A stretch of DNA of 64,000 nt from Tillus elongatus (taxonomy: Eukaryota > Arthropoda > Insecta > Coleoptera > Cleridae): the NCBI GenBank assembly GCA_964006375.1, contig OZ023265.1, positions 148,720,393 through 148,784,392 on the forward strand, given 5' to 3'. This document shows, in pieces, positions 11,560 through 23,189 of the stretch (its first letter is position 1; every line of letters starts with the position of its first letter). The notes beneath the pieces were generated by a model. That model was not told the origin of the DNA, searched no databases, and worked only from the letters and a program-made list of their open reading frames with translations. A program made the translations under genes and the position numbers.

Positions 11560-11750
11560 TTAAATGAGCGCGAACTGAAACCAAAGTTGGTATGCTAGCC
11601 AAAAGAAAAAAAGTTATAAGCATTTAACAAAAAAATGTTGGGTGCCACTGGTGGTCAGAAAACAACATAAGACCAAAACATTGTGTATGATAAACAAAAT
11701 CTATTAAATATTAGAAAAAACATTAAGTTTGCTTGGCGCAAAAAGTTGAA
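11560..11750 (-). repeat. Interior block shared with 22705-22865 and 43565-43680
   Basis: Blocks such as AGTTATAAGCATTT, GGTGCCACTGGTGGTCAGA and CTTGGCGCAAAAAG recur in the same order at the other two sites. Confidence 0.6.
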
Positions 11751-11779
11751 TAATGTGTGTGTGTGTGTTTTTTGTTTCT

Positions 11780-12105
11780 TTAACTTTGGCCTATTTCCGC
11801 AACTATGGCCAATCATCGACGCCAGGGAGAAGTTTCACCTCACTATCCTGGAAATTTTGCCGAACTCCCGCCTTTCTGTAAGCAAGGTAGGGATCTTTAA
11901 TCTGCCCAACATCGCATGGATACGAGACCAAGGGCTTTACGCTCCCTCCGAAGGGCGGAACGTGCAGACATTCAACTTCGTAAAATACAATGCCACAACC
12001 TCGATTGATGTTAATGTTACAGTATGTACTCAAAAAGCTGGGATCGAACCCAGTACCCTTCGGTTCAGAGGCACACGTTCTTACCACTGAACCACCGAGG
12101 CTCTA
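11780..12105 (-). mobile_element. tRNA-derived SINE, near full length
   Basis: Read on the minus strand it starts at about 12104 with GAGCCTCGGTGGTTCAGTGG, which contains an A box like that of tRNA-Gly, followed by the B box GGTTCGATCCC at about 12040. The body runs to about 11783 and ends in an A-rich tail followed by a (CA)n run. The head does not fold as a clean cloverleaf, so it is a SINE promoter and not a tRNA gene. Relatives are at 39174-39430 and 61411-61540. Confidence 0.85.
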
Positions 12106-12109
12106 AGTG

Positions 12110-13040
12110 CAACGATAAATTAAAAATATTTAGCAACTGCTCGAAATATCTACCAGCTACTTTAGTTAATTTTTCTATGTGTTTTCTTAAAAATCCCCTG
12201 ATATTAAATAATATTTGTGGAATGTTTTCTATTTGATTGGTGACCTTTTTAGCCACAATTCCTGGCGGGAATTAATTCATTCTTTCTAGACTATTTCCAT
12301 TATATCTAATCATACTGAGAAATCCATATAATTTAAGTCTGGAGATCTGAACGGGTCAAGGTGCCTTTTTTATAGATTGCTTATATAAGTTCCTTGGTCA
12401 GGCAAATCGTACCAGGATCTTTAGCAAAAATGTTGTATCTCCTCAAATAACATGGTTATTTTGTTGAAATCTGGGACGTATGTTTCTACTCTAAAGGTTG
12501 TCCTACCTACTAAATTTGATGTCTTTCAGTTTAAAAACTTTATATTTACTTATTAACATTAAAAATTTTGTATGGAAATTCGCTACCATAACGCATTTGT
12601 TGGGGGTAGACTTTTTTAAATAGCTAGACATTGTAAGTCTCCTTAAATATGTCCGCCGGAAAAACAATTCAATGTTTTGATGCTCTAGGCAAACTTAGGC
12701 TTCTTAGCAAACTCTTCGACGGGTAATTTAACATAAAAGCGCGTGCCTTTTGAATAAAACGAGTTTGCTGATTGAAGTTTGCGACTTGAGAAACTGAGAA
12801 GTAACATATCAATGGCGATATTTTTAATTTGCACGCAATCAAGAATAGCAAGTATACAAATATACTGACTTTCCAAAATATCCGAACGCCAAGTAAGAGA
12901 TGACCAACTGCAATGAAATTTTCTACAATACTCTACTTTGTCTCTGATAAGAAATAGGTAATAACACTGTGGAGAGGTGTACATTTTTTTAATTTTATTT
13001 CATCGAAAAAATTATCTCTTAAAATTTAGGTTTCCTTCAG
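12110..13040. other. Non-coding stretch with one family end
   Basis: A reversed end of the dispersed family lies at 12572-12612, with internal blocks back to about 12390. No gene recognised in the remainder. Confidence 0.45.
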
Positions 13041-13079
13041 TATTTCGTAGCAATGTGTGTCAACTGTGTTACAGTGTTG

Positions 13080-13915
13080 GTCCAGGTGGTCTGCAGAAGG
13101 CATTCATAACCACCGACATGGATTCGGACGACCTCGAACAACTTAAGCACGGGAAGATCGTCATTTGAGTATTGCAGCTTTACAAGATAGAATTTTCACA
13201 ACACGGTCGATTGGAAATGCGTGGTTGTGAGTTTTACAACAAAGATACGGCAACGATATATCGCAGAATACGCGCTTTTGAGCTTGGGTCGTATTTTTAT
13301 TTTTCCACTAACACCTCGACATCGTGTTGCTCGGCTTGGGTGGTGTAACGGCAGATCAAATTGGGATGGTGAATGGAATCGTGTTGTATTCTCTGACGAG
13401 TCCCAATTCTGTCATTGGGTCCACGATGGTCGCAGAAGAGTAAGATGATTACGCGGAGAACGCATAAATTTATAATTTGCTGTGGAACGGCATACGGCCC
13501 TCACACCGACGGGTGATGCTGTGGGGTGCGATAACATACGGTAACAGGTCATCTCTAAATTGTATTGACATAAATTTGAATGCAAATGATTACACACGAA
13601 ACGTACTGGAGCCTGGTGCGTTGACATACCTACGAGGGTTAATTGAACCCCATTTCCCAACAAGAAAACGTACGTCCTCATACAGCAAGGGTTACTACAA
13701 GTTTCTTCCAAGAAAATAACGAGACTTTGCACCAATCGAACCAACTGGGTAATTCACCCAACTACCAAATAGCTTATTTGACTTTCGTCACTGATTTCAA
13801 GAAGTCTTAGATAACATTCCTCAGGATACCACAAATCATTTAATTTCAAGCATTCCTCGACGAGTTATCGAATGCATAAGACACCGCGGCGACGCACTCG
13901 TTATTAAATAACTTT
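13080..13915 (+). pseudogene. Decayed Tc1-like transposase
   Basis: Fragments in three frames give the order of a Tc1-type cut-and-paste transposase. The N-terminus reads MDSDDLEQLKHGKIV. The core at 13350-13440 reads EWNRVVFSDESQFCHWV with the first catalytic Asp, then DGRRRVR. Next come RVMLWGAITYGNRS and YLRGLIEPHFP near 13510-13650. The C-terminus near 13800-13905 reads NIPQDTTNHLISSIPRRVIE. The second catalytic motif (normally QDNARPH) is replaced by out-of-frame sequence near 13660. Several indels and stops make it non-functional. Confidence 0.85.
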
Positions 13916-13919
13916 CGTA

Positions 13920-14860
13920 TTTTTTACTATTATAGTTTTAAAATGTAATCATTTTTCGAGTTTGATTTAGCACACATTATATACAGATTTTATAAAAATT
14001 TATCACTTCTTACTATGTGTATGTACGGATTTTTAAAAATCAATTCACATTAAATCCAGTTAGTTCCAGAGATAATTCTATTGGGCCTCGTTCGTGGGAC
14101 ACCTGTATCTTTACTAAAACACGTGTTGTGCAAAACTAAAGACAATTATAGAAATCCTCTTCATCTAACTTATTTTTAAGTTATAAAAATTTCCCCCTAA
14201 TTTAAACTCCTCAACTTTTTAGACCCCATTTTCAGCAAGATTTATGTGGAATGTAACACATATGCGATCCCTAAGCTAAAAGATTTCGCATGGTTTGAAT
14301 TCCTGTTAACCAAATTAGAGGGCATCAACATTTGTAACGCATTAAGAATACAAACTAACTGACGAACACCCATCTGCGAAAATATTCATTCCCGTAACAC
14401 AATCTTTCACTTAAATATACATTGAATCCGCCGCCAATTGTTTTCATTCACATTTCCTACAATAATTATTTATGTTCACGACTGTAATTTCATCTCGTAT
14501 ATTTTTCAGTAAAACCACAAAAAAATGGCTGCTTGTATTGATTTGAAAATGTAATTGAGTTGTGACTACTGAAGAGAGAACGCTAGAAATATTCGGTTTC
14601 AGCGGGGTTCTAACGATGCTAAAATTAGCACGTGAATCATTTGAGACGCTGGTTGTTATATGACACCAGTACTTTCCTTCATCCGTAAAACGCAATGTAA
14701 TCTAGAAGGCTGAATTATTATTATTACAGACAAAACAGCTGAGAATAAACATTATACTACATTCTCTAAATTTAATTAGAACAAAAGTTACGTTTATTTT
14801 GAATACCAGGATATTTACAATTTCCCTTTCTAATTGGATGGTTTTCAGTTAAAATTTAAA
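13920..14860. other. Non-coding stretch
   Basis: No gene family or repeat boundary recognised. The 83-codon minus-strand frame at 14695-14444 contains GKYWCHITTSVSN, faintly like an immunoglobulin-fold exon, but that is too short to support a call. Confidence 0.4.
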
Positions 14861-14868
14861 AAAAAACT

Positions 14869-15334
14869 CGGGACGCAGCAAGTGCGTTATGGTAGTGAAT
14901 TTTTATTAAATGTTTCAAATTTGAATAACTCAATTTTTTATAAACTTAGAGAGTTTAATTTTAATACGTAGTAAGGTCTTTCGTAAGGCAAGATATCCAC
15001 AAAATTTCATTAAAATAACTTTGTAATTTTCGGAGAAAAAAAATTTGTATAACTCTATTTTCTTTAAATTTACAAAGTTGAATTTTGGTACGTAGTAAGA
15101 TCTCTCCTGAGGCAACATATATAGTAAATTTCATTAAAACAGCTTTGTTACTTTCGGAGAAAAAAAAAATTTCTAAAGAAAACTCAAAATTTTCCCGGAA
15201 AACCCCGTCCGATTTTTCTGGATAACGAACTCATCCAAGCCATTTATAAAAGAAAGGCACTTGCCAAGTTTCATCGAAATCGGTTAATTATTTTTTGAGT
15301 TATCAGATCAGGATACATACATACATACATACAT

Positions 15335-15410
<76 letters not shown>

Positions 15411-15542
15411 ATATAAAAATTGAAACTGACCCTGGATATGGGTTCTAGGGGTCCTAGTTCGCACTCATTTGAAAGAATTTTTGCAAAGTCTCACCATCGA
15501 TACCTCTCTTTTAGTGAATTTTTTTAAATAAAAATTCACTAA
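14869..15542 (+). mobile_element. Microsatellite-bearing Helentron-like element, full length (A)
   Basis: The 5' end is GGACGCAGCAAGTGCGTTAT with hairpin ACGCA/TGCGT, followed by AGTGAATTTTTATT. Two internal repeats with TACGTAGTAAG(G/A)TCT follow, then ACGAACTCATCCAAGCCAT, an (ACAT)n-(TA)n block (15314-15406) and GGGTTCTAGGGGTCCTA. The 3' end is a hairpin whose right arm AATAAAAATTCACT is the inverse of the 5' block. It ends CACTAA at 15542. This layout (subterminal inverted repeats, microsatellite, 3' hairpin) is that of non-autonomous Helentrons (HINE/DINE-1). No coding capacity. Confidence 0.75.
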
Positions 15543-15916
15543 TTATGCACATTGTGCTTTCTCAATATTCTGTGTATTGCCCAGATAGATAAACCCAAAT
15601 CTTGAGACCTACTTCTTAACGAACTTTGTAGACATGCTTCAAAATATGCAAGAACTATAATTTCATTCCTTTCATTGTCTTCAAGTTTGAAACGTTTAAC
15701 AACGCGTCCTGTCAGTATTATTCCATGACTTGACGATTTACTTTTAATTCTGCTGAATTTTGTTCTATTCATTGGAGCCAAATAAAGGAATCTGTTGTTA
15801 AATGTTCTAACTGTTGTCTCAACTATTCTGTTACATTCACCATATATTGAAAACAAATTGAAAACATCATCTGCAGAATAACAAACTAGCATGTACAACA
15901 TTTTAAACACTGCCAC
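15539..15916 (-). pseudogene. Transposase N-terminal fragment abutting an element end
   Basis: The minus-strand frame of 125 codons contains SIYGECNRIVETTVRTFNNR, then LEDNERNEIIVLAYFEA and ends with LSIWAIHRILRKHNVHN. This is the helix-turn-helix part of the same transposase type as at 5058-6235. The catalytic domain is absent because the frame stops where the microsatellite-bearing element ends. Confidence 0.75.
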
Positions 15917-15999
15917 TGCCTATCCTCTCATGTGATTCTGATACTAGAGACGTGAAAATCGTCTCGCCGTTTCTACGATTTCTGTGGTAAAAACTTCAT

Positions 16000-16505
16000 G
16001 TTAAATATTAAATGCTTCAAATTTGAATAACTCAATTTTCTATAAACTTAGAGAGTTTAATTTTTGTGTGTAGTATGGTCTCTCCTAACGGAAGATATCT
16101 ACCAAATTTCATTAAAATAACTTTGTAATTTTCGGAGAAAAAAAATTTTTTTCGAAAAAAAATATAAATTTGAATAACTTAATTTTTTATAAACTTAGAA
16201 AGTTGAATTTCAGTACGTAGTAAGATCTCTACTAAGGCAACACAAATAGTATAGGCACAATCAACCAAGGGTTGCGGTGCTATCGGGGCGGCAAGGCCGC
16301 GGACGAGCCCTGAGGGAACAACACAAATAGTAAATTTCATTAAAACAGCTTTGTTACTTTTTTTTTTCGAAAAACAACTCAAAATTTTCCCAGAAAACCC
16401 CGTCCGATTTTTCTGGCCACGAACTCATCCAAGCCATTAATAAAAGAAAGCCACTTGCCAAGTTTCATCGAAATCAGTTAATTATTTTTTGAGTTATCAG
16501 ACGGA

Positions 16506-16598
<93 letters not shown>

Positions 16599-16730
16599 AT
16601 ATAAAAATCGAAACTGACCCCGGATATAGGTTCTAGGGGTCCTAATTCGCGCTCATTTGCAAAATTTTTTGCAAAGTCTCACCATCGATACCTCTCTATT
16701 AGTGATTTTTTTTAAATAAAAATTCTCTAA
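16000..16730 (+). mobile_element. Microsatellite-bearing element, 5'-truncated (C)
   Basis: Aligns with element A from the AATGCTTCAAATTTGAATAA block to the terminal hairpin at about 16730. The (TA)n block is 16508-16595. It is interrupted by a 67-bp LINE tail at 16252-16318. Confidence 0.8.
16252..16318 (+). mobile_element. 67-bp LINE 3' tail insertion with target duplication
   Basis: The insert matches the 3' tail of the RNase H LINE at 37980-38062. It is flanked by a perfect 14-bp duplication, CAACACAAATAGTA, at 16238-16251 and 16319-16332. The uninterrupted state is seen in elements A and B. It lacks a poly(A) tail. Confidence 0.9.
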
Positions 16731-16845
16731 AAACAAAATGAATTATGCTAGCGAATTTTTATAACACGGTTTAAAAAATATTAAGTTTTCATTATTTGAA
16801 AAAGCCAGTATATGTAAGAGAAATTCACATAAGTATTAAACACGT

Positions 16846-16960
16846 CTGGACGCAGCAAGTACGTTATAATAGCGAATTTTCATCAAAAGCTTAGAAATAT
16901 AAAAAATCCTCTAAAAGTTAAAAATTGGATCTCCTACAACAATCAATTTGGTCTAATGAA
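16846..16960 (+). repeat. Partial copy of the ACGCAGCAAGTGCGT family
   Basis: Starts TCTGGACGCAGCAAGTACGT at 16846; interior diverged. Confidence 0.55.
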
Positions 16961-17028
16961 ATCCTGTACACATGTTGCCTTTATAAAGTTTTTGTTACAT
17001 ACCAAAGCTGGATTCTATTGTTGATTTG

Positions 17029-17735
17029 TCACTCCTGAAACAGCACTAACCTTATTCCTTGCGCGCAAACTGTCCAAAGGGGTGTCCTGTCTATCCGAGC
17101 AAATGTATAAGCGTTCCTTGGCGCTAGTCTTGACATCCTGTCGGATAGCTTAGACGGGGTAACGTAAACCTCCGTTTCAAATGTTGTGATATATGCGCGC
17201 AAAGCGTAGCTTTTGCACACATCCAGGCTGTATATCCCGCTTTGGGGGAGTGATGCTCCTCAAGACGTGATCAGTCAATAAAACAGATTGAAAAGCCATT
17301 TATTATCCCTCTATTGATTTCTGCTGGGGAATCCAAGGATATACTCCCTAGTCAGTCTAATATAATCCTCTGCATTATGTACCTCGGTGGCGGAAATTAG
17401 AATTTCCATATTCACCTCGTTGGTAACTTTTGCGTCTCTTGCGGTTACTCCGTCATCGCGGCAGTTTCCAGTGTCTAGTATTCTGAGATGCCACGCGATA
17501 GCATCCCTTCTTATACAAATGGGAAGCGGCGGCAGCATCAGCAAGACCTCTAATGCAGCTGAGGCTCTCTTCCTGATAGCGCTAGTAATACCTATTCTTC
17601 CCAGCCTTTAAGGTTTGGCCAGTTTCAGGGTAACAGTTTGATTACCCTGCTCGACAAGACCACCGCCCCATACACCATCCTCGGCTTTACGATCGCAGTA
17701 TAAATCTAATAAAGGATCCGAGGGCAGTTACCTAA
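17029..17735 (-). pseudogene. RNase H LINE fragment
   Basis: On the minus strand the region matches the LINE at 43690-45090: IYTAIVKPR at the 5' side, then LMLPPLPICIRRDAIAWHLR (17544-17480) and FETEVY from the RNase H domain (near 17170). The frames are broken. It keeps part of the reverse transcriptase C-terminus and the start of RNase H; both ends are truncated. Confidence 0.8.
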
Positions 17736-18002
17736 ATGCCAGCCCATACTATCAGTTTTTGCGTGTGCTGCGTTTGTACTTCGCAAAATATTTTGGGATT
17801 GAACTCTGACTATGATGGCGATTTAGAGTACCATTAAGAAAAAGTAGTGTTTCTTAGAAAACCAGATATTGTACAAAAAAACTGCGATAATCTTTAGTTC
17901 TTGACGTTACTATTTCACAAAATTGTAGACGGCGATTATTTAGTTCTTATCGCAGCGTTATTTTTTATGGATAGAATTTTTGGTTTCAAACTTTGTTGTG
18001 TA

Positions 18003-19318
18003 CTTGTGGGAGCTGCAGCATAACTTACTTTTTTTAAATGCGCGCCATTCAGTCGGTTGATGTTTTAGTGGTCTCGTTCGAGAGGCGGGACCATAAAGTT
18101 TTGTCCCGAGACAGTTCAGTCGCCATCATGCGTTGGAGCAGTGAGGAGCGTGATCTTGCCGTTAAGGCCTACTTTTCGAGCGGATGTTCTGTGATTGCAA
18201 CCCAGTGTGCCTTTCGGAATCGCTTTAATTTAGCCCCGTTGGCCCCTATCCCGGAACATAAATCCATTGTTACGTAGGTCACTACGTTCAGACAAACTGC
18301 AAGTGCCACAAGACGAAAAACAGGATTCCCTCGGCCCATTAGATCACCTGAAAACATTGAGGCAGTGATAGCTTCAATGTTGCGATCACCACGGCGTTCT
18401 GTCTGCAAACATGCGTCTGCCCTTGTACGTTCCGATCGTTCTGTGAGGAGAATTCTTCATTGTGATCTTCATTTCCATCCTTACAAGATGGCGATTGTGC
18501 AGGAACTTTCTGAACGTGACTTCAATTCTCGGATGAACGCGTGAGGTTCTTCTCGAAATCGTGCCTGAGGACGCTATTGTTTTTTTTAGTGATGAAGCCC
18601 ATTATCATTTGTGTGGATCCGTCAACAAACAAAACATGCGCTACTGGGCTGACACCAATCCTCGAGAATTGCATCAAAGGTCTTTGCATTCGCCTAAAAT
18701 CACAGTGTGGTGTGCAATTTCATCAGCTGGAATTATTGGTCGCTGGTTCTGGGAGAAAAATGAAGTCTCAGTGACAGTGAATTCGGACCGGTATGTAAAC
18801 ATGATACAGGATTTTTTTTCCACGGCTAGATGAGTTGGACTTAGGGGACATTTGGTTCCAACAAGACGGTGCAACGGCACAGACTGCAAGAGCATCCATG
18901 GCTGTTTGGAGGGAACACTTCCCAGGGTGCTTCATCTCAATTAGGGGCGATTTAGAGCGACCGGCCCGCTCTCCCGATTTGTCCCGTTGTGATGCTTTCT
19001 ATGTGGTTTTTGGAAACTGCGTGTTTACGTGAACCGTCAAAGGACGCTACAAGATTTAAAGTCCAACACCCAGGAATAAACTGCCAACATAACACATGCT
19101 ATGTAGGCAAGAGTCATGACAAACGCCAGAAATCGGTTTAGTCAATGTATGGAGAATGGGGGACGTCACCTATTTGATTTGATCTTCAAAACTATGTAAA
19201 ACAAAACTTTAGGCATATGCTTACATTATTAGAAACAAATAAAAATGTTCTGACTCATACATTCATACATTGGGTTTTATTAAGTTTTGAAAAAAGGAAG
19301 TTATGCTGCCGCACCCGT
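18003..19318 (+). mobile_element. Mariner-superfamily element with both terminal repeats
   Basis: The left end GTGGGAGCTGCAGCATAACT (from about 18006) is the imperfect inverse of the right end AAGTTATGCTGCCGCACCC (19298-19315). TA dinucleotides flank both ends, the usual Tc1/mariner target. The 1.3 kb length is normal for the superfamily. The transposase inside is broken. Confidence 0.8.
18129..19032 (+). pseudogene. Mariner-type transposase, broken
   Basis: N-terminus MRWSSEERDLAVKAYFSSGC is the helix-turn-helix start. Near 18400-18540 come SVRRILHCDLHFHPYKM-like residues. The frame 18561-18833 holds IVFFSDEAHYHLCG (first Asp), MRYWADTNPRELHQ and ITVWCAISSAGIIGRWF. The frame 18835-19032 holds IWFQQDGATAQTA (second Asp) and ARSPDLSRCDAF (third Asp). 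Forty-one residues separate the second and third Asp, a DD41D spacing. Stops and frameshifts near 18280, 18540 and 18833 break the gene, and the C-terminal 60 or so residues are degraded. Confidence 0.85.
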
Positions 19319-19319
19319 A

Positions 19320-20200
19320 TACGTGATACATTTGCCAACATTTTGATGCTTGAGGTGGGATCAATCATGACGTCTCTGCTACTTCTACAGCTTCATTCCT
19401 TACAGGCCTTGCTGTTTTTATTTGCAACAGAAACTGTAGTGTGGAACGTTTTCACTAGGTCTTTAATATACTTCCATATAGTGACATTTTCAGGGTATTG
19501 CTCATTAAACACCCCATCATTCTATTCGCGCACTGGTCATTTCCGAAAAATAACGTAATATTTTCTACACATTCCTAAATTGAATACACCATGATTTTAA
19601 TACAGTGGGAGAGTAAAAATGTGAAATAAGGCACTGTACCAAATCAACATTGTGTTGAATTGTCACTGAATTTCATTATCTTGGTTTCTGTTTGGCCTTG
19701 CCTAAAGTAAATAGTAAAAAAACTGATAAAATACTCTCTTTGTCAAAATTACTAACTGAAAATAATCGCAGTAATTTACAACATACGGTGATATAACGCT
19801 TTTTTCGAAGAGATTTGCGGCGATAGCAGATATGATTCTGAATTTCCTCCGTAAGATTTTTAAGGTTTTTTAAAACCGTGTACACGATCGAATAGAGAAT
19901 GGAATAGCATTTTCGACGATCTCCAACAATTGGTAAACATAAACGAAAAAACAACAAAATTTACATATCAAATTGAAAAACTACTCCATTTTTTTAGTTG
20001 GTTAAGAAGCTGTTTCATTTAGTTAATTTAGCCCCCTTTAGAGTGCGCTAAGGTATCTTCTTTCAGGATGAGTCACACGGTAAATTATATGTTACATAAC
20101 AGACGATTGATTAACATTATTTTTGTGGCTATCAATTTAACTCTAAAGTATCAATTTTCAAATTACACGTACACTCTCGTTTTCACACATTATTAAAATA
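19320..20200. other. Non-coding stretch
   Basis: No gene family or repeat structure recognised. Confidence 0.4.
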
Positions 20201-20205
20201 TTGTA

Positions 20206-20294
20206 GTATGCACAATCAACCAAGGGTTGCGGTGCTATCGGGGCGGCAAGGCCGCGGACGAGCCCTGAGGGAACAAAAAAAAAAAAAAAAAAAA
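20206..20294 (+). mobile_element. Solo LINE 3' tail with poly(A)
   Basis: About 67 bp almost identical to the insert at 16252-16318, followed by an A20 run. It is an extremely 5'-truncated retrotransposition of the RNase H LINE, or a very short element parasitising that tail. Confidence 0.8.
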
Positions 20295-20299
20295 GTACC

Positions 20300-20993
20300 T
20301 GAGCAAGCAAAGGTTAGTGTCGTAAACATCAATTTTGGTATGCAAATTACAACAGCATCAGATGTGGATGTAGTTTACAGTATTCAGAGCATGCTATCAC
20401 GTATCGCATATACAGTTCGTATGTATGTGTGTTATATATTATACTTGTATATATAGGTATATATGTATGTGTGAAGTCTAAAATAGCCACACATTGCTAT
20501 GCTATTCTCAGTTTCCAGGTCCGACCGACGAACACCGTCATCCGATACCCAGGTCTCTTTATAACAGAAATAGAAATACATAACTTTATCCGTATAACCA
20601 GTTGCATTTTTATGTTGCCTTGTTATTGCTTCCATTTTGCAAAATAGACTGCACACAGCTTGCGAAATGTTCTCGATAAAACGGAAACGATGTGTTACTT
20701 TGTAACTACATGACTTTTTTCTATGACCATTTACAGCGTAAACTACACACCTCAAAATTGTTTAGGGAACAACTGTTAAACTCGTTATTTCTTGCAGTGC
20801 AGACAAAAAATTCCTTGTCTGTCTCTTAAGAACCTATCTTTATCTAGATGACATTTTATCTACTATTACCTAATTTTTATAAACACAATGTCTCTTAGAT
20901 AGAGGTAACGACATTCGAATTATTTTTAAATTAGAGCGATTTACAGTCCACAGAACCCACTACTGGGGTAAGTTTCAGACTTTATATGTTAGT

Positions 20994-20995
<2 letters not shown>
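20300..20995. other. Non-coding stretch
   Basis: No gene recognised. Alternating TA/TG-rich sequence lies around 20420-20475. Confidence 0.4.

Positions 20996-21061
<66 letters not shown>
20996..21061. repeat. (TA)n microsatellite
   Basis: About 33 TA units; the flanks differ from the main microsatellite-bearing family. Confidence 0.97.
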
Positions 21062-21064
<3 letters not shown>

Positions 21065-21090
21065 GACGGTAATATTATTTTCTTAAAAAT

Positions 21091-21487
21091 TGTTGGATAG
21101 CCGTCAGTTGCACAATAGTGAGTGAAATTATTTTTAACGACAATTTAATAAACTTAAAGAAAGATAATAATTTTATGAATCACTACCCCTATTTATATTT
21201 CCTAGGCAAAAACAAAAACGAAATCCAAATACACAATAGTTAGCTGCATATGTCAGTGTGACTCTTATCGACTTCAGTCAAATTTTCAAATAGTTTTGTT
21301 AATGTTTGTTATTCAATAATTAGTTAAAGTAAAACTCGCGTTATATGTAAGTATTTAAAACCTTTGTATTTTTTCCTATGTAAATTGTAATTTTTTTCTC
21401 TCCATGTTGCAGCCTTGATAATGGAATAAATTATTCCGAAAGCTCGGAAATTAATACGGAGTTTTTATTGTGCAACTGACGGCTACA
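21091..21487. mobile_element. Short element with 20-bp inverted ends
   Basis: TAGCCGTCAGTTGCACAATA at 21098-21117 is perfectly inverted at 21466-21485. The outer bases read TGT...ACA. Near the right end is a stem GGAATA/TATTCC followed by GAAA (21424-21442). No coding capacity. Confidence 0.65.
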
Positions 21488-21489
21488 GG

Positions 21490-22400
21490 TGACTCACGGT
21501 CGATGGTAGGTTAGAGAATGGAACGTAGGATTATTTTGAAAATTTGGTTCCTTGGGAAATTGGTTCTGCTCTATCTATCTAAAATATCTTCAGCGCTGCT
21601 GCGTTACCGCTTGTATCGAAAAGTAGCAACAACTTTGATATTTTAAATGAGACACCCTATATATTATTGCACTTTTCGCTTCATTATTGCTTGCCGATTT
21701 TATACTGGTGATATTTGTATATTTTTTAATTCTTTGAACGCTACAGTGGGATACGTTAGAAATTGTTGATTATTTCCTAGCACTTAAAGTAGGATCCAGA
21801 AAAATTTTCCCCAAAATAGCAACTTCCATTGCTTCATTTCACTCTGCTCGGTTTTCAGCTTTCGATTAGTCACTGATTCTGTCTCTCGAAGTTTGAGCAC
21901 TAACTCAATTCGTATATTCGATTCACTTGGTTATTTGGATTTCGCACATTAAAGGTTTCTGCAGTTTTATGGCCATGTTAACCGTTTTCGTAATAACGTT
22001 AAACGATTAATACTTTTCCGCAATAGAGTAAACCATTTTCGAAGAATGCAGGCAAGTAACTAACACAACGCCAATCAATTTGTTTTTGACAATTTGTCAA
22101 TATGACTTTATTTTTACTGTTTGTGTTGTTTGGCAGTTCCGGGAATCTAGATAACTCAGTCTTGACCTTTGGAAACCTTGACAGTTCAATTACTAGTTCA
22201 GCAACTAATACAACACTTTAAAAAACTACTAAACCCATTTTCAAAAACTGATACTTTTCAAAAAGATAATTTGATTAGCGCTTCAAAATTAGGGCTTGTG
22301 CCAGGGCACTTGGCCGCTTCATAAAATATAGTCGGTGGCGCATAAAACCTTTATACAGCATAATCTCAGTTTTTCTACAAATTGACTTAGCTGCTTTTAT
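21490..22400. other. Non-coding stretch
   Basis: No gene recognised. A block near 21640 (TTTTAAATGAGACACCCTAT) resembles the ends of other insect short repeats. Confidence 0.4.
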
Positions 22401-22402
22401 TG

Positions 22403-22404
<2 letters not shown>

Positions 22405-22475
<71 letters not shown>

Positions 22476-22870
22476 AATAACTCAAACAAAAAAATGGGCC
22501 GATTTTGATGAAATTTGGTAGGTGCCGTCTTTTTGTAAGTGGCTTGGATAAGTTCGTTGGCCAGAAAAATGGTACCAGTCTTTCCAGGAAAATTTTGGGT
22601 TTTCTTTCGGAAATTTTTTGTATCTCCGAAAGTAGCAAATCTATGACAACCAAGTTTGGTACATAGGTTTCAACTATCAAACTTACCCTACATGACGAAA
22701 TTCAGATCTCCAAGTTGAAACTAAAAGAAAGTTATAGGCATTAAAAAAAATTGGATGCGACTGGTGATCAGAAGGACGCACAAGAATAAAATATTTTCTG
22801 TGGTTAACAAAACCAATCAAATATTACATACAAAGGTTAAGTTTTCTTGGCGCAAAAAGGTCAAGAAATA
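22405..22870 (-). repeat. Reversed interior of the microsatellite-bearing family
   Basis: (TA)n at 22408-22473 is followed by the reverse complement of the family block TCCAAGCCA...CAAAATCGGCCCAT, then blocks shared with 11560-11750 and 43565-43680. Confidence 0.7.
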
Positions 22871-23189
22871 GCAGAAAAAATATTTTGAAAATTTTATATT
22901 TTTTCTCTCTTTTTTTACTTCTTGCAGTTTTCAGACAAAGAACCTGTAACGAATACGGGTTATGTAGAAGAATAGTCGTAATAAGTGTGTTTTACAGCTT
23001 CAACCATCATTGTCCTTCGTTATGCTAAAATATTTACGGAAAATTCTTAAAAATAGACCCTTTTACTGTGCTTTGGCTTTAGTTTCAGCTATAGAGTTTG
23101 TGGTTTAATAGCCTATAATTTTCGCAAATTTTCGAAGAAAAAATTCGTTATTGAGAAGGCCGCGACTTATGAATAATATACGTTAATTA

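Noticed and set aside
12040..12104. Possible tRNA gene
   Set aside because: A and B boxes are present but the anticodon and acceptor stems do not pair, and the sequence is collinear with SINE copies at 39.2 and 61.4 kb.
14444..14695. Immunoglobulin-like exon (GKYWCHITTSVSN)
   Set aside because: Only one short motif; no second Cys in place and no supporting exon.
15314..15406. Open frames of Ile-Tyr repeats over (TA)n and Ile-only frames over (AAT)n
   Set aside because: They are translations of microsatellites.
19217..19558. 113-codon open frame
   Set aside because: It crosses the right terminal repeat of the mariner-like element and has no family likeness.
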